Of a stretch of 64,000 nt of DNA, positions 1-12,800 are shown in pieces. A model generated the notes under the pieces. The model was not told the origin of the DNA and made no database searches. It was given only the letters and a program-made list of their open reading frames with translations. Within the stretch, counting starts at the first letter, position 1; every line of letters starts with the position of its first letter. The DNA is taken from positions 4,836,001-4,900,000 of the forward strand of contig JBHGNT010000015.1 in NCBI GenBank assembly GCA_043228905.1, read 5' to 3'. The position numbers and the translations under genes were made by a program. The DNA is from Azolla caroliniana. Its lineage: Eukaryota; Polypodiophyta.

Positions 1-1036
1 TTGCAGTGCCTTAAAAAGTCTTGCCATTGTACATTTGGACCCATTAAGTAGTGCAACCACTAATAATTGCAAGAAGCACCATAATTATGGACAAAGGAAA
101 TGTGATGAATTAGAAGTTCGTGCTCATCACTGTGGCATTTGTCAATGTGAGTCTGCATATTTCTTTTGTCTATAGATTCCGTGGAGAGACTTGTCTTCTT
201 AACTTTGCAACACAAACAATAATGCGTATGTTGTTTACCAGGAGGGATGATTCAGTACATGACATTTTGTGAAAATGGCTTTACACATTCTCATTTCATA
301 TCTTTAGTGAGGAAGGTATTGACTTTGCACAAAAATATGGCTGGCTATGAGTAGTTCACCATTGATAGATGACTGTTTTTGTGGTCTAACAGGAAATTAT
401 TCTATCCTTATTTGCAGTCATGTTGTAGAAGAGAAGAGCATACTTTTGAGGGTTTTCTTGTGGGAAATTAAACCCTCAGAACTTTGCCTGTTTTTGGAAT
501 GTGCATGGACTTTTCCATTTTATGGAATTTATGGGATATTTTCGCTAAGTTTTTTGCTAATTTGTTAGCGATGGTAGTGTCATATTTTGATTAAATTCAT
601 CTGCAAAATGGGTAGTGTCATATTTGACTAAATTCATATGCAAAATGATGAACATCTCAAGATATATAAGAAACACATATATGTAGTTGTATATGATAGA
701 TCAAAGCCTTTCAAGGTAAATACTAATGTTAGTAATTAGGTAGGTCATAAAACTTTTGGGCTCACTATCTTTAATCCGATGACATGAAGCACTTAAGGAA
801 TGACAAGATAGTTTTAACTTTCCAGTTTTCCAATTCTAGCACCGTGGCTCTGCCATCCATATTCTTCACGACATCTACAACATGTTTAGAGTTCCTTGTC
901 CCACATCATGTCTTGTGGGGCCGTTGTAAGATGGTAGCCTCATGCTCAAAGCTCCTCACATGGTATGGGGAAGGTTCAAAGTTGCCTCCGTAGAAAATTG
1001 ACATTGTGTGGGCGCCAAGTCCGAACAATTGAGAAG

Positions 1037-1068
<32 letters not shown>

Positions 1069-1376
1069 AAATGCACATCCTAATGAACCGACAGAGTGTT
1101 ACACACTTCTAGCCAATGTCCGGAGGCTCTATTGCGGTGAATCTTCTTCGGGCTCCGAGCCTACAAATGGTACCAACGTTAGCGTGCACACGGACGTTGT
1201 GCTTGTCCACAATGACTCAGCCCATGTCCGGAGGCTCTATTGCACGGACATTCTGCTTGTTCCCAGTGACACATGGTGTCCAAGACCATGTCCAGAAGAA
1301 AAGCCATATTTCCTATCAAAGGTTCTTTCTTCCCCTCACTAAAGCAATGGTGATATGGTGATATGGTGATGAATCG
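1..1376. other. 5' flank of the synaptotagmin-like gene, no gene seen
   Basis: No coding region is supported here; the short ORFs have no recognisable domain. The stretch holds a 38-bp tandem duplication (573-610 and 611-648, starting GGTAGTGTCATATTT), a (CA)n microsatellite at about 1036-1063, and a 19-bp repeat TGTCCGGAGGCTCTATTGC at 1117-1135 and 1225-1243 (108 bp apart). The promoter of the gene starting at 1377 presumably lies here, but I see no convincing TATA box. Confidence 0.6.
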
Positions 1377-4300
1377 ATGATCATGCAGAAACTCTCGAGC
1401 TCCCCATGGCTCATCCTGCTTCCCAACTTCATCGCCTCCATTCCCCTCATCCTCGGATTTCTGGTCTGGATCGCATCGCTCTCTTCTCTCTCTCGCGTTG
1501 CCGTTGGTTTCCTCCTCGGTTTCCTTTGCACCGCTCTCCTGCACAACCTCCATCTCCATCGCTCTCACCTCCGCAGAACGAAGGTAACCTCTCTCTCTCT
1601 CTCACTCACTCTAGTTCTTAACTTATGGTTTGTCTTTGCTTTCCTCTTTCACTAATCTCAATCTCCATCGTTCTTACCTTCTTAGAACTTAATTGGTTTG
1701 CCGTTTTCTTGCTTTCTTTCCTACCGTTTGAGGTTGTGCTCAATCTTCCTTTCTTTTTTGTCATCAGGCTCTTAGTAATGCACAGCTTTGCGAATTAGAT
1801 GTGAAGGCATTTTCCCCTGCATCTGCACCGAACTGGCTCTCTCAAAAATCTGTTGAACACGAGAAGGTGTGGTTGTTTTTCTGATAGAAAATAAAACACA
1901 CCTGATTTGGTTTCAAAGAAAAGTCATTACACTATATTCCAGGTGAAATGGTTTAATAGAGTACTCGAGGAGATATGGCCTTTTCTCAATGAGGTGACTG
2001 CTTCTTCTTTTTTATTCTTTCGCTTCTCCTTTCTTCTCTTTGTCTCTCTCAAATTTCTTGTCAATTAATGATTCAGGCTGCTTCAGGAATGCTGAAAATA
2101 ATATTGCAATCTGTATTAGATCCATATAAATTCAGTATTATCCAAAAGATCATTATCAAATCAATCACACTTGGAACTCTCAACCCTCATATTGATGGTA
2201 TGCAATGTGTCCTTTACCATTCCATAATTTGTCATGGAAAATAACAATCAGTGTATTTAAGCATGATAATAAGAATCGTAATTACTGAGACAGCAGTAAA
2301 TTAGGAGAGATAGCAGTGTACCATGTAGAGTTGCCATGTCAAGAGTGCAGTCAGTTGATACTGCTGGTCTTATGACTTCTCAAAGATGAAATGAATGAAC
2401 AATGTATCGCTTTGAAAGCATTGTATTTTTGCATGATGGAAATGTATCATAAAACTCAAAATGAATGTGCAATATCTCATGTTGTAAACATTGAAATCTT
2501 GTATAATGAAAATATAGTAAAAACTTATTTGTCGTCATACGGTCAAATGTACTAAGGGTTCCCCGTCGTCATACGGTTTGAACTTGTTGCAAGCAAAGAT
2601 ACAATGTTAACAAATGGATTATCTTATATATATTAATCAGTTGGTTAGCATTAGGAGGGTAGATAAATAGAGAGTTAGATACAAAGAACCAAGCAAGCAA
2701 GAAAGGAATCAAAATATAGATACATAGCCTGGACAGTTGTAGCTCAGTTGGTAAGATTGTCCTGCAGATACCAGAATGTTATGTGGCATTATGTAATCAT
2801 GAAAAAATTATATGGTCTAATAAAGAGGTGTCAAAGTCAGGCCCTGAACCCAAGGCCTTGTGTTGATAGTCCAGTCATGTGCCACTAAGTTAATTTTAAG
2901 GAAAAAAGATAGATACATAAATAAGGAAGGGAGACACATAGATAGATAGATAGATAGAAGCAAAGAAACAATTTGAGGTATAGAAGATAGAGAGATGGAT
3001 AGAGAGATATAAGATATATTAACCTCCTGAATATATCATAATGACTTTTTATGCTTAACAAATATTATGACTGCTTGTGTTAACTCGTCAAATGTAACAA
3101 AGAAAAATGTGATTTTATTGTAGCTTCCTAAAACTACCTAAAACCTTCAATGAGCTAGATTGCATGAAAACATATTATAGAAGATACCCATACACGCATT
3201 TCAAAAGGAAACAAAAGCCACCATTCTAGCTTGCATAGGATGGATCATGAAAAAGTAGCAAAAAGCTTTATTGTTATTGATGCAAATACAATATCGGAGT
3301 AGATCGGTTATGATGCATCATATATATTCATGTGATCACATGTAAAAATAATTATAAGCAAAATCAAAAGGGATCCTGTGGAAATAGGGTAAGGTTGTGA
3401 TTCTTCCTGGAGATGTTCAGGAGGCAGAGGCTTTAGTGAAATAATCTTCATTTATTAATACATCTCTCATCTAGATTCACTAGCTCTAGAACATGATAAG
3501 CTCTAGGAGGCAATTGTTGGTATCAGGTGTGAAGTTCTCAAGTGGAGATGAAAATGAGGCAGTTCTGGAAGTTAAACTTGATTGGCAGCACACTCGAGAT
3601 GCCAAGATCGTTATACAGTTGCAGACCACTGGTCCGCTTCTTACAGTGCAGGTCATTGCAAGATGTCTCTTTGCATTTCTTCATATATGCCTGTGTTGCA
3701 TATGTAGGCCTGAAGTAATTGATAACAATACTTATATATGACTTTTGGGATGAACTTCTATATTTATAAGGTTTGGAATCATTATTCATAGATCAGTGTA
3801 GTATGTGAAATTGTTTGGGTAGTAAATGTTTTTATAATAAAAGTTTCAACTTTCTTCTTCATGATTTGTTCTTTCATTCTCTTTCTTCTTATGTTTTGTT
3901 GATAAATTTGGCTCTTTTCAGCGTTTTGCCATCTAGATTCTGTAATGCATTTAATTGTCAATATGCTCACAGTTTTCCCTATATTTTCTTTCTTTCTGTT
4001 GTGTAGCATCTTTTTTTTCATTTTATGTTCAATCAATATGCTTACACTTTTTCCATTGCCTCATGAATGATCAGATAAAGGACTTTGTCATGTTTGGAGT
4101 AATAAAACTGGTCTTCAAGCCACTTAAAGAACAATTTCCTGGGTTTGGTGCTGTAACATTGTCATTACTAGAACCTGTAAGTCTCTCATTACATGTATGG
4201 ATATATTTGAGTTTTGTGGACAGGTTTCAGTACATGTGGAAAACCTGACATGAAAGGGGCAAAATTACCCATCTTTCTTAATTCCGTATTTTTAATATTG

Positions 4301-5282
4301 AGTTTCCTGAGGTGCCTTTCAAATGACTTCTAATATTTTCTTCTTTGCTAATGGCAGAAATCAAACACAGAATTGACGCACCATTAGAAATATATCATAC
4401 AATATGCATACTGAACCAAGTATTGCCTATTCATTATTTTTTGCAGCCAATTGTCGATTTTCAAACAAAGTTTCTGGGTGCTAACATTCTAGCAATTCCA
4501 GGAGTGGACAATGTACTAGATGTAAGATTCATTTGCCTCATCAATTTCAAGAGTTAAAGTCGCAGTTCTTGGTGGTTGAAGTTATTGGACTCAAGCATAC
4601 ATTTGTTGAATGCAGAACATAATATTAACAGCCTTAACAGATCTCCTTGTTTGGCCCAATCGTCTAGTTATTCCAATCCTGCCTGGGGATTATAGGTTAA
4701 AACATAACACTATTTTCAACTTTTCATCAGTATTTAGGTGTTTTGGTTCTGATTTGTGTCTCCTGTTTGTAGTGATTTGATGCTCAAACCAATTGGCCGT
4801 TTACAAGTTGAACTAGTTGAGGCACAAAATCTTGCCAAAGCAGATATCTGGGGAGAAGCAGACCCATATGCAGTGATATACATACGACGAAAACAAGGAT
4901 GCATCTGTACTAGCTCAACAATGAAGAATACAAAAACACCTGTTTGGAATGAAACATTTTTCCTCGATGTCTGCTAGCTAACCTCTTTTACTGTGCTAAC
5001 TTTAAATAAATTAAGTGCAAGTTCTTACATTTGTCCTCGTTCCAGGTAGAAGATATAATGTCTCAAAGACTCACCATTCAGCTTTTTGATTATGACCTCT
5101 TCAAACCTCATGACTTTCTCGGATTAGGAGAGTTTCCTTTAATTGGGTTGGAGCCTGATCATCAAGCAGACATCTGGATCGATTTGAGAAAAGATTTGAA
5201 AAGTATGGAGCTGAAATCAGAAGGAAAGGTTCACCTTCGCATTCTTTACAAAAGTTTGTCTGTAGAGAATCAAGACAACTAG
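1377..5282 (+). CDS. Synaptotagmin-like SMP + single C2 protein (membrane contact site tether)
   Basis: Ten exons join in frame to about 430 codons: 1377-1583, 1768-1866, 1943-1993, 2077-2197, 3527-3651, 4075-4176, 4447-4521, 4616-4695, 4773-4968, 5046-5282. Residues 10-58 form two hydrophobic stretches, an ER-membrane anchor or hairpin. About 103-285 is an SMP lipid-transfer domain (motifs WFNRVLEEIWPFLNEA, LGTLNP, FKPL..FPGFGAV, WPNRLVIPILPGDY). About 290-400 is a C2 domain that keeps acidic loop residues (ADIWGEADPY, FDYDLFKPHDFLG), so calcium-dependent lipid binding is plausible. Plant SYT proteins of this layout tether ER to plasma membrane. Most have about 540-570 residues and two C2 domains; this one stops after one. 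AATAAA signals lie at 5312 and 5667. The start at 1377 could instead be 1383 (Met3). The family is clear; the subfamily is not. Confidence 0.8.
2728..2900 (+). repeat. Possible degenerate tRNA-derived SINE in intron 4
   Basis: A tRNA-like A box (TAGCTCAGTTGGTAAGA, about 2740-2756) opens this stretch inside the 1.3-kb fourth intron of the synaptotagmin-like gene. No good B box stands at the usual distance, so it is not a tRNA gene. A tRNA-derived SINE head or old tRNA relic is the likeliest reading. A GATA microsatellite follows at about 2941-2957. Confidence 0.35.
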
Positions 5283-6804
5283 TTGATTGCAACAGAGTTT
5301 TGAGAATTGGTAATAAAATTAAGTAATATGAAGAAACGTGATATCTGTATGCTTCATATCATTAATCTTCACCTTCTTTTTAGGCAGAGCTCCAGCTTCA
5401 CAGAATGAAGATGACATTGATTGCAGTAAAACATCCTTGATGTGCAATCAATGTAACAATCCCTATAAAGCCAGAACAGTCGGTTCAGGCTTTAGATGAT
5501 GAGTAAGCTGGTCATATTTTTTATCTGGTAAATTTGAATTGGATATTGTTCCCCAGCTTGTTCAGGCAATTCTATATTTTGCGTTCACATGTGAATTATC
5601 ATTTTTTTGGAGAATACAGATAGCAAATGTAATGCAACCCTACAGCACATTGTAAATGGGCATTGAAATAAATAAGTTGTCTGTTCATCTTTTTCCTTTT
5701 AGTTGGCTTGGTAGGAGTTTAAAACTACCTGGTAAAAACACAAAAAAAGGGGGAAAAAGGTTTTTGTAAAGAGTTAATGCGAAGTATCAAATTTGGTTCA
5801 TAACGTATTACTTACAAGGCAAATCAAAAGCTGCTTGTTTTCAGACAAGCCTAAATTATAGATAACATGTAAAGACTTCCTCATCCTCTAACTTAACCTG
5901 TGTTATGTAAAGACTTCGTAATCCTATGTTATGCAAAGCAAATAAAATTTCTTGTTTTGAGACAATCCTAAATTATAGGTAAAATTTAAAGACTTCCTAA
6001 TCCTATGTTCTGAGGTTAACATATATAATTCAGCCCCATGAACTTGGAGTTAATGTACGATGTTTTACACTTATATGAGGAACTCTACCTCATAAACCAA
6101 GGGTATGGCACCTTGCTTCACATGATTAAGGACAAGCTACAATTTTCTTTCATTGCTTTACATGCAAGGACCCTTAGTAGTAATTGAAGAAGTGTGTGAT
6201 AATGTTGCGATAGTCAATAGCTTGAGCAACAAGATATATTTGTGATCCATTTTGCACTTAGTATACCAAAATGGGGAACTTAACAAAACATCCTCGTTCT
6301 TTTAATGAATTCCTGAATTCTCCTTCTATTTGAACTTTGTTCCATTTTGACACTTTGAACATAGGCTTCTTTGGCCACCCCAACACCGATTGATGCACGC
6401 CTACCAACTTGATTGATTATTTTTTAGTTGAAGTTGTCTTATTATTGCATTTGGTTATCTTAGATAATCATCAAATTGTTTCATATTAGTGTGCTTAATT
6501 CATGGGGTATAAACAATAATATATGTTTAATATATTCAGGATATCACTATAGATTTTGGCCAAGAACATTGTGAACGTGCATGAGCAATCAAATTTAAAA
6601 TATACTCTCCTTCTTTGGAGTTTCAAAGCTTCTATGGGCCACTTTGCATAGGTATGCTTTATTTTGTATACATGCTTATTTGTGACTTGGACTTAGTATG
6701 CACAAATATACTAAATTATCTTAGAATTTGGTGTTTGCTTGGTTTCAAAACCACTTGATTGGAAAGTTTATAAAAAGTAGTTTTATGAAGCTCTTTATAA
6801 AGGC
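5283..6804. other. 3' flank of the synaptotagmin-like gene, no gene seen
   Basis: AT-rich DNA without a supported ORF. The first 400 bases probably include the 3' UTR (AATAAA at 5312 and 5667). A short stretch near 5870-6010 repeats a phrase built on 'AAAGACTTCCTAATCCTATGTT'-like sequence three times in degenerate form. Nothing else was recognised. Confidence 0.5.
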
Positions 6805-6810
6805 ATCGAG

Positions 6811-7420
6811 TAGCTAGGCCCAGTTTTGGCTACAAACCGAACCGAACCATTAAGCCATGGGTTAATAGTTTATCAGTTCCAAAAAAAATTTAATGGTTTG
6901 GTTTAGTTTGGATTATTAATAAATTGTTCCGTTTTAGTTTGGTTTGGTTCTAAAACTTAGGCTTATTGGTTTATAGGTTTAAGTGGTTTGCTTTAAAGGT
7001 TTATTGGTTTTTGGTTAACATTTTGTCCCCTTAATAGTTTAATTAATGTTTTTTCATTGATTTAATTAATTTAACCGAAATTCTTATTTAATTTAATGGT
7101 TTAATTAATGTTTTTTTATTGATTTAATAAATTTAATTTAAATGCTTATTTAATTTAATATATTTTTGTTTAGTTAGTTTGACCTAAATGGTTAGGTTAA
7201 ATTTTTTAATTTAATGGTTTATTTTGGTTTTAACTTTTTTCTTTAATGGTTTTGGTATAAATGGTTTGGTTTTCTTTTTCTTAAATGGTTTACTTTAAAT
7301 GGCTTGAGAGTTCATAAACGGTTTGGTTTGGGTTTTGTTTTATATAAATGGTTTGATTCAGTTTCAAGGCAAAGAAACCGAACCGAATTGAACCAAAATT
7401 GAACTGGGCCCATTGCTAGT
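6811..7420. repeat. CGGTTT/AATGGTTT low-complexity element with inverted ends
   Basis: The body is a degenerate TTTGGTTT/AATGGTTTA repeat with AACCGAACC at both ends. The left end (TAGCTAGGCCCAGTTTTGG) and the reverse complement of the right end (..TAGCAATGGGCCCAGTT..TTTTGG) match with small gaps. ATCGAG flanks the element on both sides (6805-6810 and 7421-7426), like a 6-bp target-site duplication. No coding capacity is seen. Confidence 0.5.
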
Positions 7421-7464
7421 ATCGAGAATGTGTCTTTTTAGGTCTTGAAAAAAGAGAGGAAGAT

Positions 7465-7875
7465 CCTCGAAGTTAAACAACTCAATTGGTAAGGATGTCC
7501 AATAGAGACTAAAAGGTTATGTGTTCAACCCCCACGATTGAGAGTGTTTGTAAAGTGGTGCAAGTATTGAGATTTGACCTTGGTGCATGGACCCATAGAA
7601 AAAAAGGTGAAATAATCTATTAAGATATTTTATATACATAGGAATTGCACAATACATGACTACAAAGTGGATAAATGAACTCAAATTGTAAGGATGTTCA
7701 ATAGAGCCTAAAAGATTATGTGTTCAATCCCCATGATTGAGAGTGTTTGGTAAAGTGGTGCAAGTATTGAGATTTGAATCTTGGTGCATGGATACACAAA
7801 AAAAGGTGAAATTATCTATTAAGATATTTCATATGCATAAGAATTACACATATACATGACAACAAAATGGGTAAA
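7465..7875 (+). repeat. Two tandem copies of a tRNA-derived SINE-like unit
   Basis: Two copies of a roughly 200-bp unit lie head to tail, starting near 7470 and 7678. Each has an A-box-like CAACTCAATTGGTAAGG or its variant, a B-box-like TGTGTTCAACCCC, then GATTGAGAGTGTTTG, GTGCAAGTATTGAGATTTGA, and a shared tail through AGATATTT and ACATGAC. The A-box/B-box spacing suggests an RNA polymerase III promoter of a tRNA-derived SINE. The tandem state could come from unequal crossing-over or from insertion into a like copy. Confidence 0.5.
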
Positions 7876-8206
7876 TGATGTACATGTGCTTAGTGAATAG
7901 AAGATGTGGAAAAAACGAGACATTGGGATGGCTATACTTTAAAGAAATGATTCATTGCTCAACAAGTGTAAAATAATGTGCGCAAGCAAACCAAAAAGGA
8001 GTAACGGCTAATGATAAGCCAAAGCAACACCAAATGACAAGCGTTGAGCTAGAAGAAGAGCAAAAAGCCAATGCGTTAGAAAATGGTAGACAATTGTATA
8101 ATCATGGATGTGTTGCTAGAGGCTCACCATACCAGAGAAGTAAAACAAAATGGGGAATGGCGCAGAGGCAGACAGAGAACTAAAAAATCAGAACCTATAG
8201 CTTGAC

Positions 8207-8955
8207 ATGGTGGGAGGATCCGAACTTCCAACTAATGTGGGGGGATGCTCCGAACTCCCAACAGACCCTAGTTCGCTACAAGGAGAAGGAAGTATAGATT
8301 TAGACATCACCTTGTCCCCGGAGGCCAACCGACTCTTAGGGGAGGAAATCGAACGCCTACGACGTACGTCCTTTGTATGTAGGTTTCTTGCAGGTAGACC
8401 AAATCGGGGCATGGTTTGGGACATGCTCCAAGTGGTTGTGATGGAGAACATGCCATCGATCAAGAGTGTCAGGGGTTTAGGGAAAAATTTCTTCCACATT
8501 GAATTGGGTGATGATTCGTTGGCGCAACCCTTGGTAGAGCTCAAGGTACTTCAATTGAAGTACGACAAGGTGTTGCTCCAGCCATGGTCACCAGGGTTCG
8601 ATCCAAGTGAAGAGTTATGAAAACTTCACAACCTTAGGGTGATCACCGCAACATTTCCTGGCCTCCCTCCCCATTTGTGCCATTTGCTTCCTTTTTTCGG
8701 TGAACAGATAGGGACGATTTTCCCTCAAAAAATGTCTATGGCAAACACAATCGCGGAGGTGCCTAAGGTGCATATCTTAGTGCCTTCCCTCCATGGATTG
8801 CCAACAAGAATTAGGCTCTACTCTGAAGAGCTAGGTCTCACAGTGGTGAAAGTGGTTTACGAGGGACTCCCTTGACAGTGTTTTATTTGCAAACAGAAAG
8901 GACACCTAGCTAAGAATTGTCCTCGTAAGACTGGAAAGGGAAGCTCGGGACCTCA
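8207..8955 (+). pseudogene. LINE ORF1 (gag-like, zinc knuckle), decayed
   Basis: The frame starts at ATG 8207 and stays in one register to copia-1, broken by TGA at 8618-8620 and 8873-8875. The middle resembles the DUF4283-type RNA-binding region of plant L1 ORF1, including FPGLPPHL. It is followed by a CCHC zinc knuckle CFICKQKGHLAKNC (about 8886-8927). ORF1 binds the element's RNA for retrotransposition. Copia-1 splits it just after the knuckle; a basic tail (PAKKKGKP) seems to continue after 14348. Both stops are TGA, which is consistent with decay by C-to-T change. Confidence 0.8.
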
Positions 8956-9124
8956 TGTCGAATACCTGTGTATAATGGACGTATTCACACCATCCCGTTT
9001 TGGCCATTTATGTAATTAGCATAAAGGGCAGTTGCCCTAAGTCGGTCACTATATATAGTGACCTTGTAACCTCTTTGTGAGGTTGGTTGTTGTATGGTTG
9101 CTCTATGAAATAAGAAACTCTTTT

Positions 9125-9168
<44 letters not shown>

Positions 9169-9253
9169 AACGACCTACATTCTGTCATACACAGGGAATA
9201 AACAGGAATCGAGTGCTTCAAGATCTTCCGCACAGACGACATTGCTTCCAACA
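8956..9253 (+). repeat. Copia-1 5' LTR
   Basis: Starts TGTCGAATACC and ends TTCCAACA. It holds a perfect 20-bp palindrome GGTCACTATATATAGTGACC at 9044-9063 whose centre is a TATA box, the probable promoter core. A (CT)n run follows at about 9127-9164. Confidence 0.93.
9044..9063. promoter_or_regulatory. Palindromic TATA core of the copia-1 LTR
   Basis: GGTCACTATATATAGTGACC is identical to its own reverse complement and contains TATATA. The hairpin-like AGGGCAGTTGCCCT lies just upstream at about 9026-9039. The same sequence is present in the 3' LTR at 14125-14144. Confidence 0.6.
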
Positions 9254-9255
9254 TC

Positions 9256-9267
9256 TGGTATCAGAGC
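9256..9267 (+). promoter_or_regulatory. Copia-1 primer-binding site (tRNA-iMet)
   Basis: TGGTATCAGAGC, two bases after the 5' LTR, is the standard plant copia site matching the 3' end of initiator methionine tRNA, which primes minus-strand DNA synthesis. Confidence 0.9.
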
Positions 9268-9829
9268 CTGCACAGTAGTCGGTTCTTCAATCCGCTGTCG
9301 GCCGTCGTCTCTGCATTCGGTTCCCTGCGTCATTCGAAGAAGAGAGAAGAAGAAGAAAAACCAGGTTTGCATCTCATCGCGTTAGATCATCTTTGTTTGG
9401 AGTAAGCCAGCAGGTTGTACTCCGCTCCCCGTGATCGTAACCGCTCGAGGTGAAATCCCCTTGTGCAACCCTGACAACAACCCAAATTCATGCTTCATCT
9501 GGCTGATCGACATTCGGGAGGATCAGTCGGATCCGTCTCTCTCGTCGCTGCAGTCAACCGAAGCAAAATCGGTTCAGATAATCGGTTTTAATAATCGGTA
9601 TTCGGCATATATATCCGAAACGAACCGGGCTCACTCCGACTCGGCAACATTCGGGAAGACCAGTCGGTTCTGTCCCTCAAGTTACCGGAGTCAATTCGAG
9701 CAAGTTCCGAAGCCGAACCGACTCGGGTTCAAATCCGACTAGAACGATATCGGGTGAGCCAACCGGCTGCACTCCAACAAGGTTCGTAGTCAACTCCGAA
9801 CCGAGCTTCGTCAACTGAAACCGAATTTG

Positions 9830-12800
9830 ATGGCATCAACATCCGGCTCGTCAGAAATGAGTCTACGAAAGTTCGATGGATCGAACTTCAACTTCTGGAA
9901 GGAACAAATGCAGGACTATCTCATAGTCAAGGGGCAGATCGATCCCATCGAAAATGAAGAACCTCCAGAAGGATTCAAACCAATTGAGTGGCAGAAGCTG
10001 GACAGAATCGTCCGCGCCACGATTCGGATGCACCTATCGGAATCGGTATACTTTACGGTGCAATCGTGTACGACAGCATTCGAACTGTGGAAAACGCTGT
10101 CGGACACTTACGAAAAGAAGGTCGCCGCAACAAAGATGTTTCTGATCCGGCGCCTCTACAACTTGCGGATGAAAGAATCCGATTCGGTTCAAGCACACCT
10201 CAATGAGTACGAAAGCATAAGCTCCCAAATCTCGTCACAGGGGACGGCAATCGAGGATGAGCTCAGAGCAATGATACTCATGAGCAGCCTTCCCTCATCA
10301 TGGGAAACTTTCGTCACAACTGTGTGCAACGCGTCAACCACGGCTGTTAAATACTCCGAAGTCACGAGCGCAATCCTGACCGAAGCAGCTCGGACAAAGT
10401 CTTTTGCCAAAGACTCAACGGACGACGCTTACGTAGTACAAGGTTCGACAGACCGATCGAACATACGAGGAAGAGATTCCTCACGACCGCCGAACAATCA
10501 GCGAAGACGGAGCCAGTCACGGGATAACCGAACCTGCAACTATTGCAAGAAACCCGGACACATCAAAGCCGACTGCCGCGCACTCAAGAACAAGAACAAC
10601 AAGAAGAGTGGCCGGCATGAGGAGGTCAACTACGTCAGCTTCTCAGCTGATGTGCTACCAGACGACCCGAATATACTATCAATCGAAAATCCAGTCGGAT
10701 CAGAAGTTCTACTCACGACTGAAGAGTCGAGCACATGGCTCTTAGATTCGGGCGCGTCGTTTCACGTGACTCCTCATCGATCCCAATTTCGGCAATATAC
10801 GATCCGTCACTCCGACTCAGTTCGAGTCGGTAACTCGCAACACTGCGACATCATCGGAATCGGCACAGTAGAGCTCAACCTTGCAAGTGGCTCAACACTT
10901 GTACTCCACAATGTCCGACATGTACCCGAGCTCTCAAGGCCATTGATCTCAGTCGGACAACTAGATGAAGACGGCATTCGTGCCGGTTTTTCTTCGGGAG
11001 GGTGGACACTCCACAGGGGGAACCTCCTGCTTGCTAGAGGACCTAAAATACACTCATTGTATCCGCTACATGTTACGCTCAGAGAGGGTAACCTGTTTTT
11101 GGTGGATATTCCTGTGTCATCACTATGGCACCGAAGATTAGGACACCTCAGCAAGGCCGGCATCACGCACCTATCCAGAGCCGGGTACATCCCCAAACTC
11201 TCCTTCTCCGACCATCAATTCTGCGAGCATTGCCAGTATGGCAAACAAGTAGCCGCATCACACCCGACATCAGCACCAAAAGAAACGAGACCTCTCGATT
11301 TAGTCCATTCAGACGTCTGTGGCCCAATGCCGCATCAGTCTCTAGGCGGTGCCTCTTACTTCGTCAGTTTTATTGACGATTCGACTCGAAAGGTGTGGGC
11401 TTATCCGATTCGCACCAAAGATCGTGTCTTCTCGATCTTCTCAGATTGGCTCGCTATGGTAGAAAATCAAACCGACCGAAAGCTGAAATGCCTTCGGACA
11501 GACAATGGGGGAGAGTTCAAATCCGATGAATTCGTCAAATTCTGCCGACAACGCGGCATCCGACGTGAATTTACGGCACCACACAGTCCGGAGCAAAACG
11601 GGATTGCAGAACGAATGAATCGGACGATCCAAGAAAGGATAGTTTCCATGCTCCAACACTCCGGACTGTCGGATGGCTTCTGGGCAGAGGCTCTACTCAC
11701 GGCAGTACACATAATCAATATGTCGCCAAGTAGACCTCTAGGACTTCAAATTCCTCAGGAACTATGGATCGGCAGTAAGCCGAATTACGACAAGCTGAGG
11801 ATCTTCGGATGCGAGGCGTACGCCCTTATTCCGAAAGATGATCGCCGAAAACTTGCACCTCGGTCCAGGAAATGCATTTTCCTTGGATATGGATCAGACG
11901 GCGAAATGGGATACCGACTCTGGGACCCCGAACGCAGACAAATCGTCCGAAGTTCGGACGTTGTGTTCAACGAGTCGGCTATGAACCCATCAGTCGAAAA
12001 ACCAATCGAAGTCCGAAGGGTAACATTCTCCGATGTGCCGACCCTTCAAGAAGGCCCCGCTCTCAACACACGGTCAGCTTCACGGGTAGCTGAACCTTAT
12101 ACTACCGACTCGGACAACTCTGACTCGGCACAGCCGAATGTTTCGGTTTCGGACCATCCGACCTCGATACCCGATGCGACCAGTCCAATCATACCTCGAC
12201 GATCCGAGAGACTGTCGCAACCTCCGGAGAGGTATTCTCCTGGAATTTTCTTCACCGACGCCGGCGAACCGACGTCTTACGAAGAAGCATCGACATCTGT
12301 CGATTCGGCCACCTGGAATCTGGCGATGGAGTCGGAAATGCACTCCATCCGTGCAAACAAGACTTGGGATCTGGTCGAATTACCTAGGAACCGACGTGCT
12401 CTTCCTTGCAAGTGGGTTTATCGACTAAAAGAGACGTCTGATTCGACCACCCCAAAGTACAAGGCCAGATTAGTTGCGAAGGGCTTCCGACAAGAATATG
12501 GCGTCGACTTCGACGAGATTTTTTCACCAGTGGTGAAAATGACAACCCTTCGTTTTCTGCTCGGCGTCGTGGCAGCCGACAACTTGGAGCTGATTCAGCT
12601 AGATGTCAAAACAGCCTTCCTCCATGGTGATCTCGAGGAGGAAATTTATATGGAGCAGCCAAAAGGCTTCGTGGCAACTGGCCAAGAACATCTAGTCTGC
12701 CGACTCAGGAAGAGTCTATACGGCCTCAAACAGGCACCGCGACAATGGTACAAGAAGTTCGACGACTTCATCCAATCGATCGGCTTCTCCAAAAGCGATG

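Noticed and set aside
965-1342. 125-codon ORF upstream of the synaptotagmin-like gene
   Set aside because: It runs through a (CA)n microsatellite and a local repeat and shows no domain.
2736-2810. tRNA gene
   Set aside because: Only an A box is present; no B box, anticodon arm or acceptor pairing could be drawn.
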